A DNA stretch of 64,000 bases from DSBG01 sp049975365. Lineage in GTDB: Bacteria > Desulfobacterota > Desulfomonilia > UBA1062. Position 1 is the first letter of the stretch. Every line of letters begins with the position of its first letter. The DNA is taken from contig JBNGDS010000006.1 of the NCBI GenBank assembly GCA_049975365.1, forward strand, positions 5,010 through 69,009, read 5' to 3'. The notes beneath the pieces are model-generated. The model was not told the origin of the DNA and searched no databases. It saw nothing but the letters and a program-made list of their open reading frames with translations. Positions 37,093-46,585 of this stretch are shown piece after piece. A program made the position numbers and the translations under genes.

Positions 37093-37902
37093 TCAGAGAT
37101 GCATCTCAATGCCCGGACGCACATGGAGAATCTCCACGCCTGGCAGCGTCGAACGTACGCTGTTCTCAAATCCCTTCACGTCAATACACGGAAGCACCGA
37201 GAACCGGTCCAGGGGAGTGGTGAAATCATCGTAGTGAAACGGGATGATGACCGATGGTCTTACGTGTGAGACAAATTCTTTGGTATAGGATGGATTTTTC
37301 TTCCAGCCAGGGACACACATGAAAAGGATATCACACTGAACAGATTCGATCTGGGATTCGATGAAGTTCGCACTGCCGGCATGGATGAACGTGGTTCCCC
37401 CCAGTTCTATGAGTGGCATGAACATATCTCCGAGACGGTACTGGTGTGCGCGCAGGGGTACGGATGAGCCGGGATCGATCTCACCCGGGTAGGGGACCCG
37501 TCCGAAAAAGACGAGGCCGTGATTCGATGGGATCATGACAAGGCGTGACCCGTCAAAGAGGTCGATATTCTCCCGTCCGGTGCATACCGTGACCCGTGAA
37601 TCGTCTCCAGTGAATGCACACAGGGTCTTGAGGCTTCTGCTCCCGAACACCGGGCACTGGAGGGTACGTGCACATACAGGGGCGTCAAGGGCGTGGTCAA
37701 AGTGGGTGTGACCGATGATCAGGGCACGCACGTTTCCCGAGATATTCGAGCAGTAGTCTACGATTGCCCGCTCATTGGGCTTCAAGGGCCTCAGGAGCAC
37801 CTCGAGCTTTCGTGGCCGGGTAAGATAGGGATCGATGAGGATGACATTGTCCCCATAATGCAGCTCGATTCCTGCTGTCCCGAGCCAGCGCACGCCTACC
37901 AT
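37093..37902 (-). CDS. metallo-beta-lactamase-fold hydrolase (UlaG-like)
   Basis: 269 residues from MVGVRWLGTAGIEL (37902). The metal motif IGHTHFDHALD (HxHxDH), the N-terminal VILIDPYLTRP and a later FIHAGSANF and IIPFHYDDF match the UlaG-like group of lactonase/hydrolase MBL proteins. GGAAAGG lies upstream of the start. The substrate is unknown. It is followed on the same strand only after a gap by unrelated genes. Confidence 0.8.
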   Translation of the reverse strand: MVGVRWLGTAGIELHYGDNVILIDPYLTRPRKLEVLLRPLKPNERAIVDYCSNISGNVRALIIGHTHFDHALDAPVCARTLQCPVFGSRSLKTLCAFTGDDSRVTVCTGRENIDLFDGSRLVMIPSNHGLVFFGRVPYPGEIDPGSSVPLRAHQYRLGDMFMPLIELGGTTFIHAGSANFIESQIESVQCDILFMCVPGWKKNPSYTKEFVSHVRPSVIIPFHYDDFTTPLDRFSVLPCIDVKGFENSVRSTLPGVEILHVRPGIEMHL

Positions 37903-37977
37903 TTGTGGTATCCTTTCCTGATGACTATGTGCAGGGCTAGGGACATTGGAAACGATCTTCCTCAACCACGGATCTCG

Positions 37978-38904
37978 TCACGGCTCAGTTCTCTGAAGTG
38001 ATCCGGTGATTTCATCCATAGAGCAGGCGCAGATATCGAGCAAGGTTCTTTCGTCCTCATGGAGGTTCATCTCGAGGATGTTCCTGACCCCTGTGTGATC
38101 TACAACACAGGGCAGGCTGAGACAGATGCCATGATACCCGTATTCGCCCTTGAGATAGGTGGTGAGGGGAAAGACCATGGCCCTCTCGTGTGCGATGGAT
38201 TCAACAACACAGGCGATCACCTCTCCTGCGGCCAGATGCCCGCTGTGGTCCTTCAATTCCTTCACGATGGATCCCCCTGCCGATCGTGTTTTTTCTCTGA
38301 TTCCGTGGAGTTCATCCTCCCCCAGGATCATCCTGACGGGGACACCGCCGATCGATGCAGAACTGAAAAGGGGGATCATGTGGTCGTCATGGGTACCGAT
38401 CACGATTCCCTGCACGCTGGAAACGGACACAGAGGCAGCTTCGGCGATGAAATACCTGAACCGCACGGTGTCGAGACAGCACCCGAGGCCGAAGGAATTC
38501 ATGCGAGGCCACGCTGTCCTGAGGTGCCAGGTGATCACATCCACGGGATTGGTAACCACGAGCATCTTCGCATTCGGCCATGAACGCACGATCTGGGGTG
38601 CAAGCTCGTCCACCACAGAGATGTTGCTTTTCAACAGGTCAAGTCGTGTCATTCCCGCATGTCGGGCAGAACCTGCAGTGAACACGATGATGTCTGGTTC
38701 GTGGGCATCTTCGAGTCTCCTGCAGTCGATGACCCTGGAATCGCTCTCAAGGCACGGGCGGGCGTGGTTGATATCCATGGCCCTGCCCGTAGACAGGCCC
38801 TCGATTCTGTCATAGAGGAAGATTGGGCCCAGACATCGAGCAGAGAGAGATGCTGCACACGACGACCCTACTTTTCCTGCTCCGATAACGAGGATCTTCT
38901 TCAT
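37978..38904 (-). CDS. malate dehydrogenase (LDH/MDH family)
   Basis: 308 residues, NAD-dependent interconversion of malate and oxaloacetate. VIGAGKVGSSCA (nucleotide loop), FLYD (NAD-selecting Asp), VVTNPVDVITW, LDTVRFRY (catalytic Asp, substrate Arg) and GTHDDHMIPLFS (catalytic His) are present. The specificity loop reads SARHAGMTR, with Arg at the place of LDH Gln102, favouring malate. The usual HGD after the catalytic His reads HDD here. AGAGGATGC precedes the start. It is 12 bases upstream of the MBL-fold ORF's longest start, so the two may be co-transcribed. Confidence 0.85.
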   Translation of the reverse strand: MKKILVIGAGKVGSSCAASLSARCLGPIFLYDRIEGLSTGRAMDINHARPCLESDSRVIDCRRLEDAHEPDIIVFTAGSARHAGMTRLDLLKSNISVVDELAPQIVRSWPNAKMLVVTNPVDVITWHLRTAWPRMNSFGLGCCLDTVRFRYFIAEAASVSVSSVQGIVIGTHDDHMIPLFSSASIGGVPVRMILGEDELHGIREKTRSAGGSIVKELKDHSGHLAAGEVIACVVESIAHERAMVFPLTTYLKGEYGYHGICLSLPCVVDHTGVRNILEMNLHEDERTLLDICACSMDEITGSLQRTEP

Positions 38905-39001
38905 GCATCCTCTGGTAGGGGGTTCAGGACGTACGCGTTACTTTGCCTGTACATGGGTGGATATTCAGGAAAAGGATGGGGGATGACCTTGCACCTGTCC
39001 T

Positions 39002-39271
39002 TCAATTGTCCTCTGCTCCTGCTTGACTGCCTGATCCTGAGGGGAACTGCTGCCCGAATTCCTGTCTGATTTTCTCATTCATCTGGTCATAGACGTCGTT
39101 GATCTGCTTCTTCGCTTCTTCCCCTTTTTGCAGGAGCTCTCCGCCCACGACCTCCCTGACCGTATCGGTGATGGCCTTCTTTGCCTCGCTTCCCTCGCAC
39201 CCGCCCATCAGGACGATACAGACTACTGAAAGGATCACCACGATTCCGGTACACATCTTGTAGAGTGTCAT
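39002..39271 (-). CDS. small lipoprotein, unknown
   Basis: About 89 residues. Three nearby Mets compete; the one at 39271 has GAGGTG at the right distance. Signal sequence with lipobox VLMGGC, then a charged, helix-forming region (KAITDTVREVVGG, KGEEAKKQINDVYDQMNEKIRQEF) and a Gly/Ser-rich end. Probably anchored in the membrane with a coiled-coil body. I recognise no family. Confidence 0.6.
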   Translation of the reverse strand: MTLYKMCTGIVVILSVVCIVLMGGCEGSEAKKAITDTVREVVGGELLQKGEEAKKQINDVYDQMNEKIRQEFGQQFPSGSGSQAGAEDN

Positions 39272-39326
39272 GCTCATACACCTCACATTGTACCCGTCAT
39301 GTCATGCTCATCGGTTTTTCGGGCTT

Positions 39327-39866
39327 TCAACATGACCCGCACATCGTGCGCAGGTAGCGGAACAGGGCCCGTGCAGCACCTTTCGGCTTTCCTGTTCTTT
39401 TCTCGTCCCAGGCCTTTTCGAGAAACCGGAAGAACTCGTCCCTGTCCGCCTGGGGAAACTGAGTCAGAACAGTTCTCGTGTACTCCTCGTCCCCTGCAAT
39501 GAGCCCATCCCTGAGCTGTTCTATATGCTGAAATAAAAGTGCATCCCGTGAACTCACAGAGTCGATTTCCTGGAGTGTCCTCCGAATCGGTTCAGGATCG
39601 ACCTTCCTCATGAGGACACCGATGAACTGCATCTGGCGCTTCCTTGCAGAATGGCTCCTGATGGTCTTTGCGAACCGCACCGCCTCTTTGAGATCCTTCG
39701 GGATGTCGAGGCCCTGGAGTCTCTGGGCAGAGAGGGTTACCAGGCGCTCGCCGAGCTTCTGCAGTTCGATCATGTCCTTCTTTTTCTGCGTCTTGCTTGT
39801 GCGGGCCGGTTCCTGATCATCCTCGATGCGGTCGTGATCTTGAGGAATGTCGGGGGGCTTTTTCAT
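39327..39866 (-). CDS. darP: DarP/YjgA (DUF615) ribosome-associated protein
   Basis: 179 residues. TSKTQKKKDMIELQKLGERLVTLS is the family's N-terminal block, followed by AVRFAKTIRSHSARKRQMQFIGVLMRK and FRYLRTM at the end. In E. coli the protein (YjgA/DarP) binds late 50S subunit precursors. Its ATG overlaps the ygiQ stop by four bases. The family is best known from gamma- and betaproteobacteria but also occurs in deltaproteobacteria. Confidence 0.88.
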   Translation of the reverse strand: MKKPPDIPQDHDRIEDDQEPARTSKTQKKKDMIELQKLGERLVTLSAQRLQGLDIPKDLKEAVRFAKTIRSHSARKRQMQFIGVLMRKVDPEPIRRTLQEIDSVSSRDALLFQHIEQLRDGLIAGDEEYTRTVLTQFPQADRDEFFRFLEKAWDEKRTGKPKGAARALFRYLRTMCGSC

Positions 39867-41563
39867 GGGCGTCTCCCGTGTGTGGAAACCACACGATCCT
39901 TCTGCATCTTTCTGCCGGTTGCTGTCTTTTCGACGAATATACGCTCACCGGTGAACGGATCGATACCGGTATGATACATCAGAGAAGAATAGGTCGATGG
40001 CGTCGGGGTGAAGATCTGGACCTGCTCGGGATTGATCTTGAGATAGGTTTTCACGTATGAGCTGAGCTTTTCCATGTCCCTGTCCGTACATCCGGGGTGG
40101 GCCGCCATGAGGTAGTAGGTCAGGTACTGATCCTTTCCCGCGGTTTTTGAGAGCCTGAAGAACGCATCCCTGAATGCTCTGAGCGAGCGTGTTCCGGGCT
40201 TGCCCATATGTCTGAGCACGTCTTCGGCGCAGTGTTCAGGGGCGATCTTCATCTGCCCGGAGACATGGTGTCGGACCACCTCATCAAGGTAGTTCATGCC
40301 ATGTGCCCTGTCGGCCAGTACAATGTCATGGCGGATTCCCGAGGCCACGAACACCCTCTGTATACCGGGGATTCTCCTCAGCTCCCTGAGAAGTTCAATC
40401 TGTTCATCATGCCCGAGCACAAGGTTATCGCAGGGCCCAGGATCGATGCACCGAGTTCTCCTGCAGGAGATCCCTGACGGTGTCAGTGCACACCGAGAGC
40501 CGTACATGTTTGCCGTCGGGCCGCCGACATCGCTCAGCGTGCCCGTGAAACGGGGGTGATGTGTAAGTGAGTGTGCCTCGCTGATCAGGGACCCCCTGCT
40601 CCTGGACTGTATTCTGCTGCCTTCATGGAGAGGTATTGAACAGAAGTTGCACCGTCCAAAGCACCCCCGGTGCGTTCGCAGCGAAAATCTGATGGTGTCG
40701 ATCGCCTTCACTGCGCCCTGACGTGCATAGTACGGGTGTACGTCGCGTTCGAAATCCAGGGCATAGCTGTCGTCGAGTTCCTGCTCATTCAGGTCTGGCC
40801 AGGGAGGATTGTGCACCAGAAACCGGTTCCCGTGTGCCTGGACAAGACCTTCATAGCCCCCGGGATCGTTGCACCGGGTGAATGTATCAAACATGTCGAT
40901 GAAGGCCCTTTTCTGTGTTGCAGCTGAGTCATACCCGGGGAGCTCCCGATAGCCGCGGGGAGGGTCTTTCGAGATGTAACAGATGCCGGGCAGATCCCGA
41001 TAGTCTTTCCCTGAACGGATCCTCCTGGCGAGTTCAAGGGCCGTATATTCACCCATACCGTAGACCAGAATGTCAGCCTTTGCGTCAAACAGGATCGATC
41101 TCCGAACTGTATCGGTCCAGAAATCATAGTGGGCGATCCGTCGCAGGCTCGCTTCAATCCCGCCCAGCACGATGGGGGATGTTCCCCTGAAGAACCTGCG
41201 AATGAGGTTGGTGTAGACAATGACCGACCGGTCAGGACGCTGCGTGTTCATGCCGCCGGGTGTGTAATCGTCTGATTTTCTCCTTTTTTTCAGGGGGGTA
41301 TAGTTCGCCACCATGGAGTCGATGCTTCCCCCGCTCACGCCCCAGAACAGTGCCGGTTCCCCCAGGCGGGTGATGTCTGCCGGGGAATGAATATCTGGCT
41401 GTGCAATAACGGCCACCCTGAATCCGGCGGCTGTGAGTGTTTTCCCCACCAGGGCAATCCCGATGTGCGGACTGTCGATATACGCATCACCGGTGACGAG
41501 GATGACATCAGGTCTGTGCCAGCCTAGAGAGACAAGTTCGTGCTGTGTGGTCGGAAGAAACAT
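39863..41563 (-). CDS. ygiQ: YgiQ-family radical SAM protein
   Basis: 566 residues. The N-terminal block LVTGDAYIDSPHIGIALVGKTL, PDRSVIVYTNLIRR and VLGGIEASLRRIAHYDFW are signatures of the YgiQ family. The Fe-S/SAM cluster motif is CFGRCNFC in RTHRGCFGRCNFCSI. KIAPEHCAEDVLRHMGKPG closes the barrel. It is shorter than E. coli YgiQ (about 740) mainly at the C-terminus, where the DUF3362 extension appears missing. The function is unknown. It is translationally coupled to darP. Confidence 0.9.
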   Translation of the reverse strand: MFLPTTQHELVSLGWHRPDVILVTGDAYIDSPHIGIALVGKTLTAAGFRVAVIAQPDIHSPADITRLGEPALFWGVSGGSIDSMVANYTPLKKRRKSDDYTPGGMNTQRPDRSVIVYTNLIRRFFRGTSPIVLGGIEASLRRIAHYDFWTDTVRRSILFDAKADILVYGMGEYTALELARRIRSGKDYRDLPGICYISKDPPRGYRELPGYDSAATQKRAFIDMFDTFTRCNDPGGYEGLVQAHGNRFLVHNPPWPDLNEQELDDSYALDFERDVHPYYARQGAVKAIDTIRFSLRTHRGCFGRCNFCSIPLHEGSRIQSRSRGSLISEAHSLTHHPRFTGTLSDVGGPTANMYGSRCALTPSGISCRRTRCIDPGPCDNLVLGHDEQIELLRELRRIPGIQRVFVASGIRHDIVLADRAHGMNYLDEVVRHHVSGQMKIAPEHCAEDVLRHMGKPGTRSLRAFRDAFFRLSKTAGKDQYLTYYLMAAHPGCTDRDMEKLSSYVKTYLKINPEQVQIFTPTPSTYSSLMYHTGIDPFTGERIFVEKTATGRKMQKDRVVSTHGRRP

Positions 41564-41584
41564 GGGAGGTTTCGAACCCTGTTC

Positions 41585-42508
41585 TTACTCAGGGTGAGGG
41601 CGTGTTGTGTGTGGTTCAGAGGGAGACTCGCGGTGAGGGTCTTGGTTCAAATGGTTCAGCGCCCATTGAGTTGTGAGCTCCATGACCGTTTTCTTGTTCC
41701 TGTCGAGGTGGCCGATATGGCCGTTCCCTTCTATGATGCACAGGTCCTTTACACAGTTCAGGGCATGATAGAGCATCCTGGCCGTCTCAGGGGAATCGAT
41801 CCTGTCTTCCGCCCCGTGGAGGACCAGGGTGGGAATCCTGATCGATCCGACTCTCGTGATGGTGTCCACAAACACCGACTGTGCGGCGCCGGGCAGGGGG
41901 AAGCTCGACCACATGGCACGAACACGGGGATTTTCCCTCCACATTCTGTTCACATCTGGATCCGATGCGACCTCGGTCTTGCTGAAGGCCCAGTTCATCT
42001 CCAGGTGGAGGTCATCACCGGTGAGGAACCTTTTCAGGTGACCCAGCCAGACGAACAGTCGCATGATCACGCTGTCTGTCCAGGTGAGGGGGTTTCTCAC
42101 CGTAGCATCCAGGGTGATGAGGGTTTTCAGCCGCGGTTCTACCAGGGCTGCCTCGAGAATTGCTGTTCCCCCCGATGAGAGACCAAAGGCCCCGATCTTT
42201 TTCGCATCGATCAAGGGGTGGCCTTCGAGAAAATCCAGTGCCGAGCGGATATCTTCGACCCAGAGGCCGATGTTTACATGGTATCGCAGGCCCTGGCTCT
42301 CACCGTTTCCATGCATGTCCAGGACGAGAGCTGCGATGCCGTGCTCTGCAAGGTGACAGGCGAGTTCGAAGTAGTTTTCCTTGAAGTCCAGGGCGCCGTG
42401 ACAGAGAACCAGTGCAGGGGAACACTGGGGTGGACAGGGGTGAAAGAGCATCCCTGCAATCTGTTCACTGCGGGAGAAGAATGTAACGGGTTCCTTGGAG
42501 GTGCTCAT
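41585..42508 (-). CDS. alpha/beta hydrolase
   Basis: 307 residues, serine-hydrolase fold of the dienelactone-hydrolase/BAAT-like kind. Nucleophile motif GLSSGGTA, acid LVLHGAEDRI, and histidine GNGHIGHLD give the triad. The N-terminal part (EQIAGMLFHP, LVLCHGALDFKENYFELACHLAEHGIAALVLDMHGNGES) fits acyl-ester or peptide cleavage. No signal peptide. It precedes ygiQ by 21 bases, probably in one transcript. Confidence 0.85.
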   Translation of the reverse strand: MSTSKEPVTFFSRSEQIAGMLFHPCPPQCSPALVLCHGALDFKENYFELACHLAEHGIAALVLDMHGNGESQGLRYHVNIGLWVEDIRSALDFLEGHPLIDAKKIGAFGLSSGGTAILEAALVEPRLKTLITLDATVRNPLTWTDSVIMRLFVWLGHLKRFLTGDDLHLEMNWAFSKTEVASDPDVNRMWRENPRVRAMWSSFPLPGAAQSVFVDTITRVGSIRIPTLVLHGAEDRIDSPETARMLYHALNCVKDLCIIEGNGHIGHLDRNKKTVMELTTQWALNHLNQDPHRESPSEPHTTRPHPE

Positions 42509-42611
42509 GGAATTGCACGCAGCTCCTCACGATTCCCTATGAATTCGGGTGTGAGAGCAGTGTGTGCCGACACGGTGGCACACCAGCGGACGCCGAATGC
42601 CCCGCTCATGA

Positions 42612-43946
42612 TCAGAGCGCAGATTGCGACGGAGCGGTTGATGTCTCTCTCGTGGAATTGATGTAATCTCTGATGCTGTCGGCCACGGTCTCAAAGGTCC
42701 ATCTGCGTTTCTCATCATCCATCTCGAGGAGTGTGATCCTGAACCCTTTTCTCGTGCAGCAGAACCCGGTCAGAGGGACAACGCAGATCCCCGTCGACCC
42801 CAGGAGATAGTAGACGAACCGCTTGTCCACCTCCACACCTTTGACCTTGTTCTCGATATACTCCCGCGCCTTTGAATTGCTGATGGGCAGACTCTGTTTA
42901 TTGTTCAAAACTCCGTCTTCGAAGAGGACGGACATGTAGAACGCAGCATGGGCCCTGTTCACTTTGATTCCTTCGACCTGAGAAAGGATCTCCCAGGCTT
43001 CCTGAGCCCTGGATTCATACATGCGGCGTCTCTTTTTGAGATGGTCGGTGTAGCGCGGGTCTCCAATGACCAGCGGGATTGCGTACTGGGGGAGGCTCGT
43101 GGAACAGACCTCGAGCATCTTTGCATTGATGAGACTCTTGATGTACCGCTTGAAATTGAGCTTGTCCTGGTTGAATACCTCGATCCATCCGCACCGTGCA
43201 CCAGGCCAGGGAAACTCTTTGGAGATACCCCTCAGGGCGATTCCGGGGACATCCCCGATAACCTCACTGAGGTGTGCGGTCTTCGCCGTGCTGTACACGA
43301 GGTGGGCATAGGTTTCGTCGCATATCATGAACACCTTGTATTTCCTGGCGATAGCCACGATCTTTTCCAGGAGTTCCCGGGGATACACGGCTCCGGTGGG
43401 GTTGTCCGGGTTGATCATGAGGATGCCCGCGATGGAGTCGTTGTATTTTATCTTGTTTTCGAGATCCTGGAGATCCGGCATCCAGCCGTTGTTCGGATCG
43501 AGTTCGTACGTGAGGTGCTCGTAGCCGGAATGGGCGGCTTCAGCGGATGAATGGGTGGAGTATGCGGGGGATGGGCCGATTACCCGTGCCTCCCGCTTGA
43601 GATATCCAAAGATCTTTGCCACCGCATCCCCGAGTCCGTCGAAGAAGATGATATCGTCTTTCGTGATCTGGTATCCGCCGCGCTTGTTCACGTGCTCCGC
43701 AAGGAACTGGCGTGTTTCCAGGACACCCTGGGTCGCAACGTACCCGTAGGTCTTGTCTTCAGTAACAAGTCGGATGATGATATCCTTGATCCAGTCCGGG
43801 AGTTTTTCACCCTTTGCAATGGGATCACCGATGTTTTCCCAGGTTACCGTGACGCCCAGACGTGCAAGGTCATCTGCAACAGCAACAATTTCGCGGATTT
43901 CGTAGGTGAGCTGCTCAGCACCCTCGTGGACGATATTTCTTCTCAT
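42612..43946 (-). CDS. PLP-dependent class I/II aminotransferase
   Basis: 444 residues. The PLP lysine is in GISKEFPWPGARCGW. NPDNPTGAVYPRELLEKI and ICDETYAHLVY hold the Asn and Asp/Tyr cofactor contacts, and FDGLGDAVAKIFG is near the phosphate site. Shape and length are like the alanine/aspartate aminotransferase group, with an N-terminal extension (HEGAEQLTYEIREIV). GGGAGACAACG precedes the start. The substrate cannot be settled. Confidence 0.88.
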   Translation of the reverse strand: MRRNIVHEGAEQLTYEIREIVAVADDLARLGVTVTWENIGDPIAKGEKLPDWIKDIIIRLVTEDKTYGYVATQGVLETRQFLAEHVNKRGGYQITKDDIIFFDGLGDAVAKIFGYLKREARVIGPSPAYSTHSSAEAAHSGYEHLTYELDPNNGWMPDLQDLENKIKYNDSIAGILMINPDNPTGAVYPRELLEKIVAIARKYKVFMICDETYAHLVYSTAKTAHLSEVIGDVPGIALRGISKEFPWPGARCGWIEVFNQDKLNFKRYIKSLINAKMLEVCSTSLPQYAIPLVIGDPRYTDHLKKRRRMYESRAQEAWEILSQVEGIKVNRAHAAFYMSVLFEDGVLNNKQSLPISNSKAREYIENKVKGVEVDKRFVYYLLGSTGICVVPLTGFCCTRKGFRITLLEMDDEKRRWTFETVADSIRDYINSTRETSTAPSQSAL

Positions 43947-44157
43947 ATTCGTTGTCTCCCTGATGTGGTCACATTCATCACATCGTCTTTTGGTGTCTAA
44001 ACCTTGATGGTTACATAATCGAACGACCTGATAAAATCAAACGATTTCTCTCGGGAGAGAGTCGCGCTCGACTCGTTGTTCCCATGCGATCTTTGTGGTG
44101 GGGTGTCATCTCATGGAAAAAAATCGACAGAGGAGTGTTCGTGACCCTGTTGACCAG

Positions 44158-45225
44158 CTACGGTTCTGTCTCGTGGACAACGCTCCCCAGCCAGGCCTTG
44201 AGAACCGCATGGACCAGCGTGGCCAGAGGTATGGCAAGGATGAGCCCCCAGATTCCCCACAGGCCGCCGAAGACGAGAATGGCTATGATGATGGCTACAG
44301 GATGAATGTTCACCACTTCCGAGAGGAGCAGCGGGGCGAGTACGTTCCCGTCGAGGGCCTGAATGATGCCGTATGCAATTATGATATATATGGTTTGTGC
44401 GCTCAGCCCCCACTGGAAGAGCGCAAAGAAGACAATGGGAAAGAGCATGAACGTGGCACCGATATAGGGGGCGAGGACGGACAGGCCCACAAAGAGCGAG
44501 AGGACAACGGAAAACCTCAAGCCCATGAGGGCAAACGTGACATAGCTGACCGCCCAGACGATGATGATCTCCCAGATCTTGCCCCTGATGTAATTCGATA
44601 TCTGCTGGTTCACTTCTATCCAGACTTTTTTTGCAAGAGCCCTGTCCTCGGGGAGCAGGCCTCTGACCCACTGGAAGATAAGGTACTTGTCCTTGAGGAA
44701 GAAGAAGACCAGAAACGGCACGAGGATGAGGTAAACCAGGAGCGTGATGATCCCCTTGACCGATGATATGGAGATCTGCACGATGTTATCGCCGATGCCT
44801 GTAAACTCTGAGCCGATCATGCCAAGCAGCTGCCTCGTACGCTCTTCAGAGATTATCTCGGGGTATTTCTGGGGCAGGAGCATGAGCGTCTTCTGTCCCT
44901 TCGCGATCATGGAGGGAATTTCCATGAAGAGCTGGGCGATCTGCTTTGAGAGCAGGGGGAGGAATACCGTGAAAAAGAGCACCAGAATGGCGATGAAGAG
45001 CAGAAATACAATGATAACCGAGGCATTTCGTGGCAGGTGGAATGCCTCAAGCCAGTCAACGATACCATCGAGGAGATAGGCGATGATAACGGCAACAAAG
45101 ACAGGGAGCAGCATGTCACCGAGGATGAATACCAGGGCGAACCCGAGGATCAGCAGGAACACGAGGATGAGGACCTGGGGATCGGAGAAATATCGCCTCA
45201 CCCATTTTCGTACATACTGTTTCAT
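44158..45225 (-). CDS. AI-2E family transporter (PerM-like)
   Basis: 355 residues with about eight hydrophobic segments in the family's layout: an N-terminal hairpin (VLIVFLLILGFALVFIL), then VAVIIAYLLDGIVDWL, a large periplasmic region, and the C-terminal ISNYIRGKIWEIIIVWAVSYV and VLSLFVGLSVLAPYIGA with GNVLAPLLLSEVVNIHPVAIII. Relatives move quorum signals, sodium or unknown solutes; the name gives no substrate here. Confidence 0.9.
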   Translation of the reverse strand: MKQYVRKWVRRYFSDPQVLILVFLLILGFALVFILGDMLLPVFVAVIIAYLLDGIVDWLEAFHLPRNASVIIVFLLFIAILVLFFTVFLPLLSKQIAQLFMEIPSMIAKGQKTLMLLPQKYPEIISEERTRQLLGMIGSEFTGIGDNIVQISISSVKGIITLLVYLILVPFLVFFFLKDKYLIFQWVRGLLPEDRALAKKVWIEVNQQISNYIRGKIWEIIIVWAVSYVTFALMGLRFSVVLSLFVGLSVLAPYIGATFMLFPIVFFALFQWGLSAQTIYIIIAYGIIQALDGNVLAPLLLSEVVNIHPVAIIIAILVFGGLWGIWGLILAIPLATLVHAVLKAWLGSVVHETEP

Positions 45226-45461
45226 GGCTTACACGTATCCTACCAAGTTTTCACGAAGGATTGAACAGAGAAAACACATTGTATAGAAACGATCAGGGAG
45301 CCCTATCTCGAGTGGACACAAGCATTTCTCAGAAGAGAGAAAGACCTCCCCTGCCGTGGGGGATTTTTCTCAATGGAACAGGGGAGAAAGGTCCCGGGCA
45401 GAGAACATTGATCCGGGAGATCCGGCACGGTATTGCTGCCGGACCCCCCTGGAGGATCATC

Positions 45462-46025
45462 CTACAGTCCCAGCATCTCGTTCTTCAGGCTCTTCTGCGC
45501 TGGTTTGTCGCACAGCCAGATGCCAAAGAGGGCTTTTTTGAAATCGAATCCCGGAATGACCGTGGCAAGGTTCTTGTTCTTGTAGACCTCGGTCCCCTTG
45601 CCGGGAACATACACAAATTCATAGAGGTCGCCTTCGTTGATCTTTTCCCTGAAGACATTGATGAACTCTTCGATCCTGTCCTTGATGGGGTCGATGTTCC
45701 CCTCGGTGGAGTTCTCGAACCCTTCCCTGGTGGCGCTCTCCATCTTGTCACTGGTCACCATGCCAGAGGTGATGTAGAGAACGATAGCCATGGCTTCATC
45801 GGCGTCGATGATGGCCTGGGCATCGCTGTTCTCTGACTTCAGATACAGACCCCCGACATACGCGTCGATGAAGAATTTCGTCCTCTTCCCTGCGCCATTC
45901 AGGATAAGGTCGGTATCGCCTGCGCTGATGGAATCGGCCACATTCACCCCCGCAACTTCCACGGCATACCCGAGTGATGCACACATGAGCACGATAAACA
46001 GAATTGCACAAACCTTTTTACACAT
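45462..46025 (-). CDS. chalcone-isomerase-like exported protein
   Basis: 187 residues from ATG 46025, after GAGGAGGG. It has a signal peptide (CAILFIVLMCASLGYAVE), then the CHI-like domain: LILNGAGKRTKFFIDAYVGGLYL, IVLYITSGMVTSDKM, and VIPGFDFKKALFGIWLCDKPAQKSLKNEMLG. Bacterial members of this family are periplasmic and have unknown roles; a fatty-acid-binding role is suspected from plant relatives. No flavonoid pathway is implied. Confidence 0.85.
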   Translation of the reverse strand: MCKKVCAILFIVLMCASLGYAVEVAGVNVADSISAGDTDLILNGAGKRTKFFIDAYVGGLYLKSENSDAQAIIDADEAMAIVLYITSGMVTSDKMESATREGFENSTEGNIDPIKDRIEEFINVFREKINEGDLYEFVYVPGKGTEVYKNKNLATVIPGFDFKKALFGIWLCDKPAQKSLKNEMLGL

Positions 46026-46194
46026 ACGTTCCCTCCTCATTATCGTATAGATTTTTTAACATTTCCCTCTGGAACCGATACCCCCGGCACATGTGCACTT
46101 CAGAAGGTCCCGGGAATCCGTACAGCTCCATGTGCAGATATTTCTCCAGCATACTATCACGTTTTTTCACACATGTGAATACATGAGTATCCGC

Positions 46195-46497
46195 TTACGT
46201 ATTGTCAGATGGGTCTTGCCCACTTGGTTTGAGCTCGACTATCGTGGCACCCCAGCCCCCTTCGAGTCCCCCTGCGAGCCTGAAGGACTCGACCTCCGGC
46301 ATCGTGCTCAGCAGAGAGTGAACGATTCGTCTCAGTGTTCCTGTCCCTTTCCCGTGGACGATTCTCACGTACAGGATCCCCTTTTCCCTGCATTCCTTCA
46401 GGTAATCAGGAACAAGCTCCTTGATGTCCCTGGGAGAGAACATGTGGAGGTCCAGGGTATCGTCGACCACGAGTTCATGGTAGGCGTCATCGTTCAT
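46195..46497 (-). CDS. Smr-domain protein
   Basis: 100 residues, a bare Smr (small MutS-related) domain: LDLHMFSPRDIKELVPDYL, VRIVHGKGTGTLRRIVHSLL and GGWGATIVEL. The LDxH and HGxGxG motifs are both intact, which in characterised members is linked to nicking or RNA cleavage. No MutS2 part is attached. It lies 88 bases upstream of metF in transcript order... the two are read in the order smr gene first, then none; metF is transcribed from further right. Confidence 0.85.
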   Translation of the reverse strand: MNDDAYHELVVDDTLDLHMFSPRDIKELVPDYLKECREKGILYVRIVHGKGTGTLRRIVHSLLSTMPEVESFRLAGGLEGGWGATIVELKPSGQDPSDNT

Positions 46498-46585
46498 GGC
46501 GGTTTAAGAATGCGGCCGCTGGCGGGAATGCGCCCAGCGATGAGCATATGATCACGGAAGGGGTGCGGGGCATGATCCCGATGAG

